A DNA stretch of 64,000 nt. Origin: Desulfocapsaceae bacterium. GTDB taxonomy: Bacteria > Desulfobacterota > Desulfobulbia > Desulfobulbales > Desulfocapsaceae. A model generated the notes under the pieces. The model saw nothing but the letters and a program-made list of their open reading frames with translations, ran no database searches and had not been told where the DNA came from. The stretch spans positions 1-64,000 of the forward strand of contig JAUSAB010000030.1 in the NCBI GenBank assembly GCA_030653035.1, read 5' to 3'. The translations under genes and the position numbers were made by a program. Within the stretch, counting starts at the first letter, position 1, and the number at the start of each line of letters is the position of its first letter. Positions 1-8,270 of the stretch are shown here, one piece after another.

Positions 1-77
1 ACGTATCTTGGCTATTGTCTCCACTATCAACATCCTCCATTACCTCCGTGATTACATGGTCACGAAGGGGATAACAT

Positions 78-140
78 AGTGGGGTCAATTTTCGACGCTG
101 TTTCTTGCTATAGAGGGGTCATTATTCCACGCTGATCAAC
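78..140. repeat. Pair of imperfect direct repeats, likely IS21-type end remnant
   Basis: Two copies of a unit of about 22 bases reading GGGGTCAwTwTTCsACGCTGwT lie at about 80 and 116, differing at four positions. Multiple short terminal direct repeats are known at the ends of IS21-family elements, and this motif resembles them, but no transposase is in the window. The stretch 1-416 otherwise holds no gene I can support; the two short ORFs there (about 60 codons, opposite strands) look like chance. Confidence 0.35.
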
Positions 141-416
141 AACCGCCCATCACCTGCGCTCCCCGAAAAACGTTAGACGGCTTCTTGTTGTCCTCGAACG
201 GGCCTTACAACGGTCAGAAAAACCTGAGCCATTGAAGAGCCTCCAGAATGAAATGGGGACTTGCGTGAAAAAATCCGCACCAACTACCGGGAAAATCTCT
301 AGAGACGATGTGTTTCATCCAGAATTTCGGGATAATCTTCACGCCAAAGGGAAAGTAGGAACACTCCCCATATTTCCCTTGACTCCCCCCATCCCTACAA
401 GATGGGAAATTCAACT

Positions 417-815
417 TTAAGCAAGGAGGGTTTTTGAATTGATTTCCGCTGCGGCATTGTCAAATGTAATGGTTGTTCCGCAGCCATGAGCAATGTTAAT
501 TTGGGCAATCAGAAAATCGGCAAAATCAGCCTTACCTTTTTGGGCAAGTTTGAGGGCTTTCCATACTACTTGCGGCTCCTGTATCCGAAGTTGCGCAGTT
601 CGTAAAAGTTGTTCAACGACCCGTAATGCTTGAGACATCTCAGTCTTATAACAACGCTTGAGTACCCAGACCAATTCGCATAGCACAATATGGTTAATGA
701 ATCCTGGCAATGCGAATGAACATTTTTCTTCGATGAATTGAGTGGCAAGAGAAGATTGCGCCAAATCGTCCTGGGTGATGTAACGTACCAGGATATTGGT
801 ATCAAGACCGATCAT
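417..815 (-). CDS. vapC: PIN-domain toxin, VapC family
   Basis: A 132-residue PIN-domain protein, expected to be a Mg-dependent RNase acting as the toxin of a type II toxin-antitoxin pair. The acidic residues of the PIN active site are visible: D5 in MIGLDTNILV, E47 in LCELVW, D97/D100 in KADFADFLIA and D119 in TFDN. Length is typical of the family. Its start overlaps the stop of the upstream AbrB-type antitoxin gene by four bases (ATGA), the usual antitoxin-first operon order. The target RNA cannot be told from sequence. Confidence 0.9.
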   Translation of the reverse strand: MIGLDTNILVRYITQDDLAQSSLATQFIEEKCSFALPGFINHIVLCELVWVLKRCYKTEMSQALRVVEQLLRTAQLRIQEPQVVWKALKLAQKGKADFADFLIAQINIAHGCGTTITFDNAAAEINSKTLLA

Positions 816-1054
816 AATTTACCGCCTTCCATGATAATTGCATGGTTCATCTCTTCGATGGAGACCGGCTTGTCAAGTTTGGCGATCATGCCTTTCAGGT
901 TTGTCACATTCTGGGTCACTGGCCAGATAGTGACCACACCTTTATCGTCTTCCATAAATTCTATTTTGTCTCCTATTTCAAGATGGTGCCGAGTCCGAAT
1001 CGTTTTAGGGATAGTGATTTGCCCTTTGCTTGATAGTGTTGACATTGTTGTCAT
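812..1054 (-). CDS. vapB: AbrB/MazE-type antitoxin (VapB)
   Basis: An 80-residue protein with an N-terminal swapped-hairpin AbrB/SpoVT DNA-binding domain (LSSKGQITIPKTIR at residues 7-20) followed by a short tail that would bind and neutralise the PIN toxin. The start is fixed by AGGAGG seven bases upstream of the ATG. It is the first gene of the pair and overlaps the toxin by four bases. Such antitoxins normally repress their own promoter; a small palindrome (TTACAGTAA) lies about 55 bases upstream and is a possible operator. Confidence 0.9.
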   Translation of the reverse strand: MTTMSTLSSKGQITIPKTIRTRHHLEIGDKIEFMEDDKGVVTIWPVTQNVTNLKGMIAKLDKPVSIEEMNHAIIMEGGKL

Positions 1055-1200
1055 GATTTCCTCCTCATATTTCTTTATTCCTTACGTTTCTTTTTATTCT
1101 TTACTTTACAGTAAGGGGATTGGAGAAGCAAGACTGTCATCAGAGAAAAAGAGTGGGAAAAGAGTGTGGACGTTCTTGATATTTTCAGTTTACAAAAGAA

Positions 1201-1368
1201 CTAAAGAAACAAGCACCACTCCGGCCAATCCCCAGAAATGGGATCTTCCGCGATGGCAAGTTGAACAGAAGATTTGATTTTGCCCATCACCTTCTTTCCT
1301 CGGGGAAAAAGGTGATACCAAATTTATTTTTATGGATGTCAAAACTGATATAGTACATAGTATTCATA
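1201..1368 (-). pseudogene. IS110-like transposase remnant (N-terminus only)
   Basis: A 55-codon ORF starting MNTMYYISFDIHKNKF. The ISFDIHKNK stretch matches the start of the RuvC-like DEDD domain of IS110-family transposases, which typically read YIGIDVHKK and carry the first catalytic aspartate. After about residue 17 similarity is lost and the ORF ends, so most of the transposase (about 300-400 residues) is gone. The identification rests on a short motif and on the hairpin region immediately upstream, so it is moderate. Confidence 0.5.
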
Positions 1369-1370
1369 AA

Positions 1371-1453
1371 AGACCTCCTTGTGGCTAATGATTCTGTGCG
1401 GCTTTATGTCGTCACAGCTTGCTCCTAAGCTATTTATACCACAAGGGAGGTCT
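1371..1453 (-). repeat. Inverted repeat upstream of the IS110-like remnant
   Basis: AGACCTCCTTGTGG at 1371-1384 is matched on the opposite strand by CCACAAGGGAGGTCT at 1439-1453, enclosing about 54 bases with a further small inverted repeat. It sits directly upstream of the transposase-like start, where IS110 elements carry their long non-coding left end that encodes the bridge (seek) RNA. It may be that end; nothing in the sequence shows expression. Confidence 0.4.
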
Positions 1454-1489
1454 CTTAGTGTCTCGTTGCCTCTGCTTATACATTCAAAC

Positions 1490-1552
1490 AGAGTAAAATT
1501 AACAGAGAGTCATGCTATGGGTATAATATTTACTCTCCCCCCAATTAACTAA
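1490..1552. repeat. AGAGTAAA...TTTACTCT inverted repeat
   Basis: CAGAGTAAAATTAAC at about 1491 and ATATTTACTCTCCCC at about 1529 form an interrupted inverted repeat. The same GGGGTCAGAGTAAAATT string recurs at 2300, next to hicB. It resembles debris of a small palindromic or IS-derived element. No gene lies between 1369 and 1665. Confidence 0.3.
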
Positions 1553-1665
1553 CACCTGAGCTTTTTGCAGGGAAGAAGAAGCAAGCATGGTCCGTCATGA
1601 CAGAAGAAATAAAATGCTATCACTTAATGATTGCATTTTTCCTGGCATCCTGATATCATTTAACC

Positions 1666-1920
1666 ATGAACAAATCGCTCCGTAATATATTGCTTGCAAT
1701 TTTTACGCTACCGGTTACGGCAACACTGGAATGGCGGAAGGTCGAATCATTATTTGTCGCGCTTGGCGCAAGAACTATTGAAGGCAATGGTTCAAGGGTA
1801 AGATTCGAGCTGAATGGCATTGTCGGCACATTTCACCGACCTCATCCGGCAAAGGAGGCCAAGCCCTACCAAGTTAAAGATGCCAGATTATTTTTAGAAA
1901 ATGCAGGAGTAAAACCATGA
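1666..1920 (+). CDS. hicA: HicA-family toxin
   Basis: An 84-residue protein of the HicA mRNA-interferase family, with the double-stranded-RNA-binding-like fold. Recognisable features are LEWRKVESLFVALGA, the GNGSRVRFEL strand and the FHRPHP motif that carries the catalytic histidine, followed by VKDARLFLENAGVKP at the C-terminus. It is slightly longer than minimal HicA but matches the longer subgroup. The stop overlaps the hicB start by four bases (ATGA). No strong ribosome-binding site is visible before the ATG. Confidence 0.88.
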   Translation: MNKSLRNILLAIFTLPVTATLEWRKVESLFVALGARTIEGNGSRVRFELNGIVGTFHRPHPAKEAKPYQVKDARLFLENAGVKP

Positions 1921-2243
1921 GTACCATGACATTCAAAGAATATGCTGCCAGAATTGAATACAGTGATGAAGATGGATGCTTTGTCGGGCATATTGCCGGT
2001 ATTAAAGATATTATCGGCTTTCATGCCGAAACTGTCAAAGAGCTTCGAGCCGCATTTGAAGAGGCCGTTGACGATTATATCACCACATGTGCGGAGCTTG
2101 GGCGTGCCCCTCAAAAACCTTATTCAGGCAAGCTCATGCTGCGCGTGCCACCTGAAGTTCATGCCCGGGCCGCCATGATGGCGCAAGCTCATGGCGTAAG
2201 TATCAATCAGTGGGCAAGTGATGTTCTGGCCCATGCATCTTGA
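1917..2243 (+). CDS. hicB: HicB-family antitoxin
   Basis: A 108-residue antitoxin with an N-terminal partial-RNase-H-like HicB domain (YSDEDGCFVGHIAGI at about 15-29, then ELRAAFEEAVDDYI) and a C-terminal ribbon-helix-helix segment (LMLRVPPEVHARAAMMAQ then SINQWASDVLAH) for DNA binding and autoregulation. The gene order toxin-antitoxin and the four-base overlap with hicA are normal for this family. Confidence 0.9.
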   Translation: MSTMTFKEYAARIEYSDEDGCFVGHIAGIKDIIGFHAETVKELRAAFEEAVDDYITTCAELGRAPQKPYSGKLMLRVPPEVHARAAMMAQAHGVSINQWASDVLAHAS

Positions 2244-2440
2244 CTGGCTCACACCTAAAAGGAGACTGTGCACAGAAAACAGGGTCTACCAAGGCATTTG
2301 GGGTCAGAGTAAAATTATCCACCCCTTTTTTCTGTATCGGTGAAATCATGGACACTCCCCCTATCCTTCCTTGAACAGAACGCATACAAATAGCCATACT
2401 TTTATATGGAAAATGACGATACAATGTGTAAGTTGATCAT

Positions 2441-2686
2441 ATAAAGAAAATACGGTTTGAGTGGGACGCAACAAAAGACTCTGAAAATCAAAGCAAACAT
2501 GCCATATCATTTTCTCTGGCGCAATATGCCTTCGCTGACCCCGACCGTGTCATTGGCGAAGATCTCATTCGCAGTGAAACTGAAAAACGTTATTTCTTTT
2601 TTGGGTTAGTTGAAGGTGGCGTACTCACCGTCCGGTTTACTTATCGCAGCAGTGTAATTCGCGTTTTTGGCGCCGGCTATTGGTGA
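2441..2686 (+). pseudogene. brnT: BrnT-family toxin ORF without a normal start codon
   Basis: The frame reads IRFEWDATKDSENQSKHAIS from 2450 and continues through FADPDRVIGEDLIRSETEKR to end RVFGAGYW. This matches the BrnT (DUF497) RNase toxin family, including the WD..K...N..KH motif and the C-terminal RVFGA-type strand. Between the upstream in-frame stop at 2429 and the first conserved residue there is no ATG, GTG or TTG; only ATA at 2441 could serve. A small change near 2430-2445 has probably broken the start, so the toxin is likely silent or very weakly made. Confidence 0.6.
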
Positions 2687-2703
2687 AAGGGTAAGGCAAA
2701 TTT

Positions 2704-2829
2704 ATGAGCGCAAGAATCAAGTACACCAATGAACCAATTGAGGCTAAAATTATTCAATATTTTACTCAGTATCAACGAATGATCCGCAAGCTTATTGACA
2801 GTTATGTGGATGTTTATGACAAACCTTAG
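2704..2829 (+). pseudogene. brnA: BrnA-like antitoxin with internal deletion
   Basis: A 41-codon ORF, MSARIKYTNEPIEAKIIQYF then TQYQRMIRKLIDSYVDVYDK. The first part resembles the N-terminus of BrnA antitoxins and the YQRMIRKLIDSYV part resembles the C-terminal end of their ribbon-helix-helix domain, but the middle of a normal 80-100 residue antitoxin is absent. It begins 17 bases after the BrnT-like ORF. I infer a deletion inside the antitoxin, consistent with the toxin having already lost its start. Confidence 0.5.
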
Positions 2830-3249
2830 AACCCACCTCCGTTCAAGCAGAACGAAGTTCGGAAATTCGGGACACTCGCCAAAGGAAAAGGAGTCAGGTC
2901 TTGAAACAAGAAAAAAATGAGATCAGACTCAAAGCATCCTTAATACACTTGGTTCCCGCCTTCTTGACAACACATGGCATTTGCCGTAATCTTTTTTTAA
3001 AGATTAATCTGTTTTTTTGATTGCTATATTCACCATCAGTTTCGGTGCACGTCAATTCCCTGCCATAACATAAAATCGGACCCGCATTGCTTCCCCCTCC
3101 GTATTCAACCTTGTGCGCGTGGATTATGGTACAGTGGTGTGACCAAGTGGGGTCGATATCGCCCCGGAAACACTTTACGACGATTCGGTTTCCCTTGACG
3201 ATTGGTCAGAATAAAAAAAAGTAAAAAAAGACTTTTGTCACCATTACCC
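2830..3249. other. Gene-free stretch with IS-type debris
   Basis: No gene is supported here. GGAGTCAGGTCTTGAAA at 2889 and AGTGGGGTCGATATCG at 3144 resemble fragments of the repeated IS-end motifs seen at 80-140 and 2300. The upstream region of the ABC operon has no convincing promoter match. Confidence 0.3.
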
Positions 3250-3993
3250 ATGATAATCTTCCAGACTGTTTCCAAGAGTTATTCCAAAGAAATTGGCGCC
3301 CCGTCCCATACAGCCCTTGCCAATCTCTCCTTTACCGTTCACAAAGGCGAGACTCTCGGCCTCATCGGTGCCAACGGCGCGGGAAAATCCACCAGCATTC
3401 GTCTGCTCATGGACTTTATCCGGCCGGATACAGGAACCATCCAGCTTTTCAATAGTTCCCCCCGCACCCCCCAGCTCCGCCAACAGATCGGCTACCTGCC
3501 GGAGGTAGCCAATTTCCCGGCCAACCTCACCGTACTCGACTTGCTCGGCTTTACCGGGACCACCTGTGCAGTGCCCAAGGATATTCTACAACAACGCGCC
3601 CATGAGCTGCTGACCCTGCTCGACCTGTGGCAGGTGCGCCGCCGCCCTCTGCGCTCCTACTCCAAAGGCATGCAGCAACGCGCCAACTTCGCCATCGCCC
3701 TGATCAATGATCCCGAACTGCTGATCCTGGATGAACCGATGAGTGGCCTTGACCCCATGGGCCGCAAAAAAATCATTGACCTGATCGGCCAGTTGAAGGA
3801 GGCCGGCAAGACCATCCTCTTCTGTTCCCATATCCTGGAAGATGTCGACCGACTGGTGGATAGCGTCCTTCTTCTCCATAAAGGGAAAAAACTCTTCCAT
3901 GGCCCGCCGGACGTACTGGCCGCCGATGAGAATCAAGCGTCCATGGCCGAGGCCTTTGTCAGCCGGGTCAAAAGGGAGGAAGCGCATGTTTAA
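3250..3993 (+). CDS. ABC transporter ATP-binding protein
   Basis: A 247-residue nucleotide-binding subunit of an ABC-2-type exporter. Walker A is GANGAGKS (about residues 40-47), the signature is YSKGMQQR, Walker B is LLILDEP with the following MSGLDPMG, and the switch histidine is in FCSH. The frame extends upstream to a TTG at 3202, but the domain begins at MIIFQTVSKSYSK, so I choose the ATG at 3250; neither start has a clear ribosome-binding site. It overlaps the permease gene by eight bases. The substrate is unknown. Confidence 0.85.
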   Translation: MIIFQTVSKSYSKEIGAPSHTALANLSFTVHKGETLGLIGANGAGKSTSIRLLMDFIRPDTGTIQLFNSSPRTPQLRQQIGYLPEVANFPANLTVLDLLGFTGTTCAVPKDILQQRAHELLTLLDLWQVRRRPLRSYSKGMQQRANFAIALINDPELLILDEPMSGLDPMGRKKIIDLIGQLKEAGKTILFCSHILEDVDRLVDSVLLLHKGKKLFHGPPDVLAADENQASMAEAFVSRVKREEAHV

Positions 3994-4819
3994 CCCCTTA
4001 CGCTCAATGCGCCGCATCAGTGCCCTGGCCCGCCTCATCATCCTCGATGGCCTGCGCCGTCATGCCCTGATCGGGCTTATCCTCTTTGCCTTGGCCGGAA
4101 CGACCGGCGGCCTGCTCTTTTTTGATTTTATCCCTCGGGATATTGGCCGGGCCGCCAATGATTTTCTCTTTTCTATCACTTGGCTGACCGGTTTCATCTT
4201 TCTGCTGTTTCATTGTGTCCAGGTCATGGCCTGGGACAATGAGCGCGGTGCGCTGCATACCTTTCTCGCCCGCCCCATATCGCGCACCGAATACGCCCTG
4301 GCGCTTTATGCCGGGCTGGCCGTCCTGCTGCTGGCGCTGAACATCATCCTCGGCGGCTTGGGCTGGGGGGTGCTGAAGCTCATCAAAGGTTCAGTGGGAG
4401 CCTCCTACTTTCAGAACTTGTCATTTCCCTTCTTTCTCCTGGCCGGCACTGGGCTGTACTGGATACAACTGATGATCCTCGCCGTAATCCTCCTGTTTTC
4501 AAGCGCTGTACGGGGCAGCTTTCCCGTCCTCCTCCTCACCCTCTGCTATTATTTTATCTGTTCCGGTCTGCCCGTGGTCAGGGAATCGCTCAAACAGAAA
4601 ATTACTGCTGACTCCAATCACTCTCTTGACGCCCTGCTCAAATGGCTCACCGCCATCTTCCCTGATTTTTCCTGGCTGGACTTCAAGACCTTGGCCGCCT
4701 CCAGCGATCTGGCTCCGGTTGCCTCGCAGTTGGCGTTTCCTTTCGCCCTGGCGACACTCTACATCGTCATTGTCCTGTGGCTGGCCTGTGCCATCTATGA
4801 ACGGCGAGACCTGCAATAA
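3986..4819 (+). CDS. ABC-2 type permease
   Basis: A 277-residue integral membrane protein with about six predicted hydrophobic segments (for example ALIGLILFALAGTTGGLLFF, then SITWLTGFIFLLFHCVQVMA and YALALYAGLAVLLLALNIIL). It starts at MFNPLRSMRRIS, within the end of the ATPase gene, which together with the one-base overlap at its 3' end shows translational coupling of the three-gene operon. It would form the membrane channel of the exporter. The frame is open further upstream, but that part is antisense-like noise. Confidence 0.8.
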   Translation: MFNPLRSMRRISALARLIILDGLRRHALIGLILFALAGTTGGLLFFDFIPRDIGRAANDFLFSITWLTGFIFLLFHCVQVMAWDNERGALHTFLARPISRTEYALALYAGLAVLLLALNIILGGLGWGVLKLIKGSVGASYFQNLSFPFFLLAGTGLYWIQLMILAVILLFSSAVRGSFPVLLLTLCYYFICSGLPVVRESLKQKITADSNHSLDALLKWLTAIFPDFSWLDFKTLAASSDLAPVASQLAFPFALATLYIVIVLWLACAIYERRDLQ

Positions 4820-5673
4820 TGATCACAATCGCCCGCACCATCTTCCTTGCCGGACTCATCCTGCTCTATGGGGTTATCTTTACCGTTCAGGAACAAACAG
4901 CCCAAGACCATGAGAGCTCACTCGAAATTGCCCTGCCGGTCAACTTCCACAAGATCACTGCCGGCTATATCAAGCAACTGGCGGCGGAGATGCTCTTTAT
5001 CAAGACCAGCGTTTTTCTCGGCGGCGTCCGCCCCGGTACCCCGCCAACAAGCTACGGCGACGCCCTTGGCAACAATTTTGAAGTGATGACCAAGCTCTAC
5101 CCCCGCTTTATCGACCCCTATTATTTCTGTCAGGCCTTTCTTCCGCCCATTTCACCAGAGGCAGCCGCCAAGGCCAGCACTATTTTTAAAACCGGAATAA
5201 CGGCCTATCCCGATGATCTTGTCCTCCGTTTTTTTCATGGTACCAACTTTTTTCTATCAATGAACGAACCACTTAAAGGCGCTGAGGCCTTTACCGAGGC
5301 AGCTAAGCTCCCCAAGGCCCCACCCCTGTTTGCCCATCTGGCCGCCCTGCTCTCAGCCAAGGGCGGCAATATCACCGCCGGACTGATATCACTGCAGACC
5401 ATGCTGGCAGCGGAAAAAGATGAAGTCGTTCGCACCCGTTACCAACAGGAAATTGTCATTTTCGAGCAGGCACTCAACGTACAGACCGCCCTGAATGCCT
5501 ATACCAGCAAATATGGCAATGCCCCCAAGACCCTGGAGCAGCTCGTCCCAGAGTTTCTTCCGCAACTACCGGAAACAAACGATTTCTTCGTCCTCATTTA
5601 CGACCCGCCCACCCTCCGCCTCCAACGACCTGACAAAAAGAAAAAAAACGAAACCGGCGTGCCCTGGAAATAA
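4819..5673 (+). CDS. Membrane-anchored TPR-like protein of the ABC operon
   Basis: A 284-residue protein with an N-terminal hydrophobic anchor or signal (residues 4-22), then a helical region with TPR-like repeats (FKTGITAYPDDLVLRFFHGT, AEAFTEAAKLPKAPPLFAHL) and a C-terminal part of alternating short helices. The ATG overlaps the permease stop by one base (TAATG), so it is the third gene of the exporter operon and probably an envelope accessory protein. I cannot name a specific function. Confidence 0.65.
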   Translation: MITIARTIFLAGLILLYGVIFTVQEQTAQDHESSLEIALPVNFHKITAGYIKQLAAEMLFIKTSVFLGGVRPGTPPTSYGDALGNNFEVMTKLYPRFIDPYYFCQAFLPPISPEAAAKASTIFKTGITAYPDDLVLRFFHGTNFFLSMNEPLKGAEAFTEAAKLPKAPPLFAHLAALLSAKGGNITAGLISLQTMLAAEKDEVVRTRYQQEIVIFEQALNVQTALNAYTSKYGNAPKTLEQLVPEFLPQLPETNDFFVLIYDPPTLRLQRPDKKKKNETGVPWK

Positions 5674-5689
5674 AAAGCCTGTTGGCTAT

Positions 5690-6374
5690 AAAAATGTGGT
5701 CCCAGGATATCCTTCATTGCCGGGAAAACAACGTGCAGAAAGCTGTTGAGACAATCTGCAAACCGAATGTCGAGTTGCTGGTCAAGAAATTGTTCAAGGC
5801 GGCGGCGTAACCACTCACGATCATTGAGACAGACCTGAATATGGTACGGAAACCATGTTTGCAGCCGGATGTTCATGAAGACAAGCTCAGGGTCATCAAA
5901 GTAATAATACAGGTGGTTGCATCGGGTCTGATAATTCTGTAACTGCGGATACCCTATTGTTGAACAATATCGGGCACGATAGGATGAACCCGCTTCCAGG
6001 CAGGACCATACACCGATCAGTCCACTGGTAAGATGTTCCTGCTGTTGCCGTTCATGAGCCAAGGTCTTTTTTCTCGTCCGCTAGGTTGGAATATGGATAA
6101 CACCATGGCCACAGGTATCTTTTGCATACTGATCGGCATGTTCGATTATGCGCTTTGTCTGGGCCATCATCCACGATTTGTAATCTTTATTGAGAATGCC
6201 TTGAGCTTTGCAAAAATGCATCACGTTACCAGCTGACATCAAGGGAAGGATAAACCCTTTGAAGACAATACGATCGAACCCGCTGATTGTACTCTTGACC
6301 AGACCGGAAAACCTTTCTATAAGTTTCTTTATGAGCTGCTCCCTTTTGTATGGTTTGAAATTTGTCGATATTTT
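5690..6374 (-). pseudogene. Decayed gene of a recurrent mobile-type family
   Basis: The minus-strand frame from 6374 reads KREQLIKKLIERFSGLVKST, FDRIVFKGFILPLMSAGNVM, LNKDYKSWMMAQTKRIIEHA, then a TAG at 6083-6081, then GLIGVWSCLEAGSSYRARYC, YYYFDDPELVFMNIRLQTWF and HIQVCLNDREWLRRRLEQ. I recall this as a conserved family of about 400-500 residues (FDR.IFKG ... RIQTWFPF.IQV..NG.EWL) found in many copies in soil and sulfate-reducer genomes, with no function known to me. Here it lacks a start codon, has one internal stop and is cut off near 5690 by the 3' end of the ABC operon. Confidence 0.6.
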
Positions 6375-7272
6375 TCATTATACAAAAGGAGTGGCTCATA
6401 TTGTATGGATTATTCGGTTGCGGGCTTTTTGCCCGCGTTAGTCTGTTTGTCAGGTACACATCAAAACGGCTGTTTTTCATCTCGATGATATGGGACGGCC
6501 GTCGGGCGCTCAGTTCCGGGGCGCCTTTGGGGCGTTTGACCACTACCCGGTTGCTGGCAATCGTCAGGGCGGTTTCCAGCAGGGCGGCGGCGTCCTGATC
6601 ATCACCTACTAAGGAGCGGATGGTCCGCATCTCCTGTTTGTTGAGGGCGGCGGTGTGGCGATGAGGGTACATGGGGTCGAGGTAGATGGTGGCGGGTTGT
6701 TCGGGCAGACTGGCTATAATCTCGTGGGAGTTGCCGATGAAAAGCTGGAGCCGGCTCATGATATCCTTGGTGGCCGGATGGGACGCAGCCCTTTGCAGCC
6801 CGTCTGCCAGCAGTGCCCCGATCACCGGAGAGCGTTCGATCATGGTGACCTTGCAGCCAAGACTGGCCAGGATAAAGGCATCAATGCCAAGACCGGCGGT
6901 GGCATCGACTATAGTTGGCCGTACGCCAGCTTTCAGGCCTGTGGCCCGGGCCAGAGGTTGGTGGATACCGCCGCCATGGAGCCGGCGGTACCCTGTGTTG
7001 CCATGGACAAAGTCAGTGGTCAGGGTTGTCGTAAAGCGTCCTGTTTCTGGGCCTAAGGTTTGCAACTCCAAGCCTTTGACGGTGTAGACCAGCCGATACT
7101 GAGGGCTACAGGGCGAGGGCGCCTCCTGCAGTTGCGCGCCGCAGGAGGCGCCCCTGAGGTGCAGCTTTTCAGCCAGGGCCTGTGCCTTGAGCTGAAGCGC
7201 ATCGTCATCTTCCGGGATACAGGTCACAGTCAGAGAAAGGGCGATCCCGGTTGGGCAAGAGTGGTCAGTCAT
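6226..7272 (-). CDS. rsmJ: 16S rRNA (guanine1516-N2)-methyltransferase with foreign C-terminal tail
   Basis: The core matches RsmJ (YhiQ), which methylates G1516 of 16S rRNA using SAM: VDATAGLGIDAFILASLGCK (SAM site), VTMIERSPVIGALLADGLQR, IYLDPMYPHRHTAALNKQEM and VVVKRPKGAPELS. Homology ends near residue 274 (SRFDVYL, coordinate about 6451). The last 74 residues have no RsmJ counterpart (the family is about 250 residues) and overlap, in another frame, the decayed mobile-type gene at 5690-6374. The native stop was therefore probably lost when that sequence arrived. Activity may survive because the core is whole. Confidence 0.85.
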   Translation of the reverse strand: MTDHSCPTGIALSLTVTCIPEDDDALQLKAQALAEKLHLRGASCGAQLQEAPSPCSPQYRLVYTVKGLELQTLGPETGRFTTTLTTDFVHGNTGYRRLHGGGIHQPLARATGLKAGVRPTIVDATAGLGIDAFILASLGCKVTMIERSPVIGALLADGLQRAASHPATKDIMSRLQLFIGNSHEIIASLPEQPATIYLDPMYPHRHTAALNKQEMRTIRSLVGDDQDAAALLETALTIASNRVVVKRPKGAPELSARRPSHIIEMKNSRFDVYLTNRLTRAKSPQPNNPYNMSHSFCIMKNIDKFQTIQKGAAHKETYRKVFRSGQEYNQRVRSYCLQRVYPSLDVSW

Positions 7273-7339
7273 AGGTAGCAGTGTGAAGATGAGATATTGA
7301 TAATGAAACCGTTTTTTAACTTATACACCAATTGAAGCT

Positions 7340-8116
7340 ATGGAACCTATAAAAAGTCACAAACCTGCGGTCGTGGCGATCATCCCGGCCCGCTATCTTT
7401 CTAATCGTTTTGAAGGAAAACCTCTGGCCCTGATTGCCGGGAAACCGATGATCCAGCATGTGGTCGAGCGGGCGCGGCAGGTCGCGCTCCTGAGTCGGGT
7501 GGTGGTTGCCACCGATGACACACGGATTGGCGAGTGTGTCGCCTCCTTTGGTGGTGAGTACGTGCTGACCAGGAGTGATCATGTCTCAGGGTCTGACCGC
7601 CTGGCTGAGGCCGCTGAGCTGCTGGATATATCCGAGCATGATGTGGTGGTCAATATCCAGGGGGATCAGCCACTCTTCGACCCGGAGGTGGTGGCCCAGG
7701 TGGCCCAGCCTTTGCTGGACGATCCGGCCCTGCCCATGGCGACGCTTATCTACAAGATTATCCGGCCGGAAGAGATCAACGATCCCAACCATGTCAAAAC
7801 CGTCTTTGATCATAATCATAACGCCCTCTATTTCTCCCGCTCCCCGGTGCCGTTTCAGCGTAATCCCGAGGAAGGGGTATCGCCGACCTATTATAAACAT
7901 CTGGGCTTTTACGCCTATCGCAAGGGATTTCTGCTGACCTTTGTTGCCCTGCCAGAAGGTGAGTGGGAGCGTTTTGAAAAACTGGAACAACTGCGGGCGC
8001 TGGAGTTTGGCTACCGGATCAGGGTGGTCCTGACCGAGCATGATTCCATCGAAGTGGATACCTCCGAAGATCTGCAAAGGGTGGAGGCGTATCTCAAAAA
8101 GTTGAAGGGCGTATGA
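7340..8116 (+). CDS. kdsB: 3-deoxy-manno-octulosonate cytidylyltransferase
   Basis: A 258-residue enzyme that activates Kdo with CTP to CMP-Kdo for lipopolysaccharide inner-core synthesis in the cytoplasm. Diagnostic motifs: AIIPARYLSNRFEGKPL (CTP-binding loop), ATDDTRIGECVASFGG, SGSDRLAEAAELL, VVNIQGDQPLF and YFSRSPVPF. Length matches the family. It is divergent from rsmJ across a 67-base gap and is followed by a strong intrinsic terminator, so it is probably monocistronic. It implies a Gram-negative outer membrane with LPS. Confidence 0.95.
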   Translation: MEPIKSHKPAVVAIIPARYLSNRFEGKPLALIAGKPMIQHVVERARQVALLSRVVVATDDTRIGECVASFGGEYVLTRSDHVSGSDRLAEAAELLDISEHDVVVNIQGDQPLFDPEVVAQVAQPLLDDPALPMATLIYKIIRPEEINDPNHVKTVFDHNHNALYFSRSPVPFQRNPEEGVSPTYYKHLGFYAYRKGFLLTFVALPEGEWERFEKLEQLRALEFGYRIRVVLTEHDSIEVDTSEDLQRVEAYLKKLKGV

Positions 8117-8139
8117 CCTTGATTGGAAGCAGTTTTTGT

Positions 8140-8194
8140 AAAAAGCCGAAAGGGCCTGATTGTTATCAAATCAGGCCCTTTCGGCTTTTTTTTT
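8140..8194 (+). terminator. Intrinsic terminator after kdsB
   Basis: AAAAGCCGAAAGGGCCTGAT and its inverted complement ATCAGGCCCTTTCGGCTTTT form a perfect stem of about 20 pairs around a six-base loop, followed by a run of T. Confidence 0.92.
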
Positions 8195-8270
8195 GTGCCC
8201 TTATGTCCGGGATGGCGAAAGATTGATCGTACAGATTCTTGTCAATCCGGTTCACTGCTGGGGCAGGTTA

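Noticed and set aside
738-1277. 179-codon plus-strand ORF
   Set aside because: Overlaps VapBC on the other strand and has no recognisable features or ribosome-binding site.
5598-6062. Treating the 154-codon minus-strand ORF as an intact gene
   Set aside because: In-frame homology continues upstream across a TAG at 6083-6081, and the last 30 codons are antisense to the ABC operon; it is a pseudogene piece.
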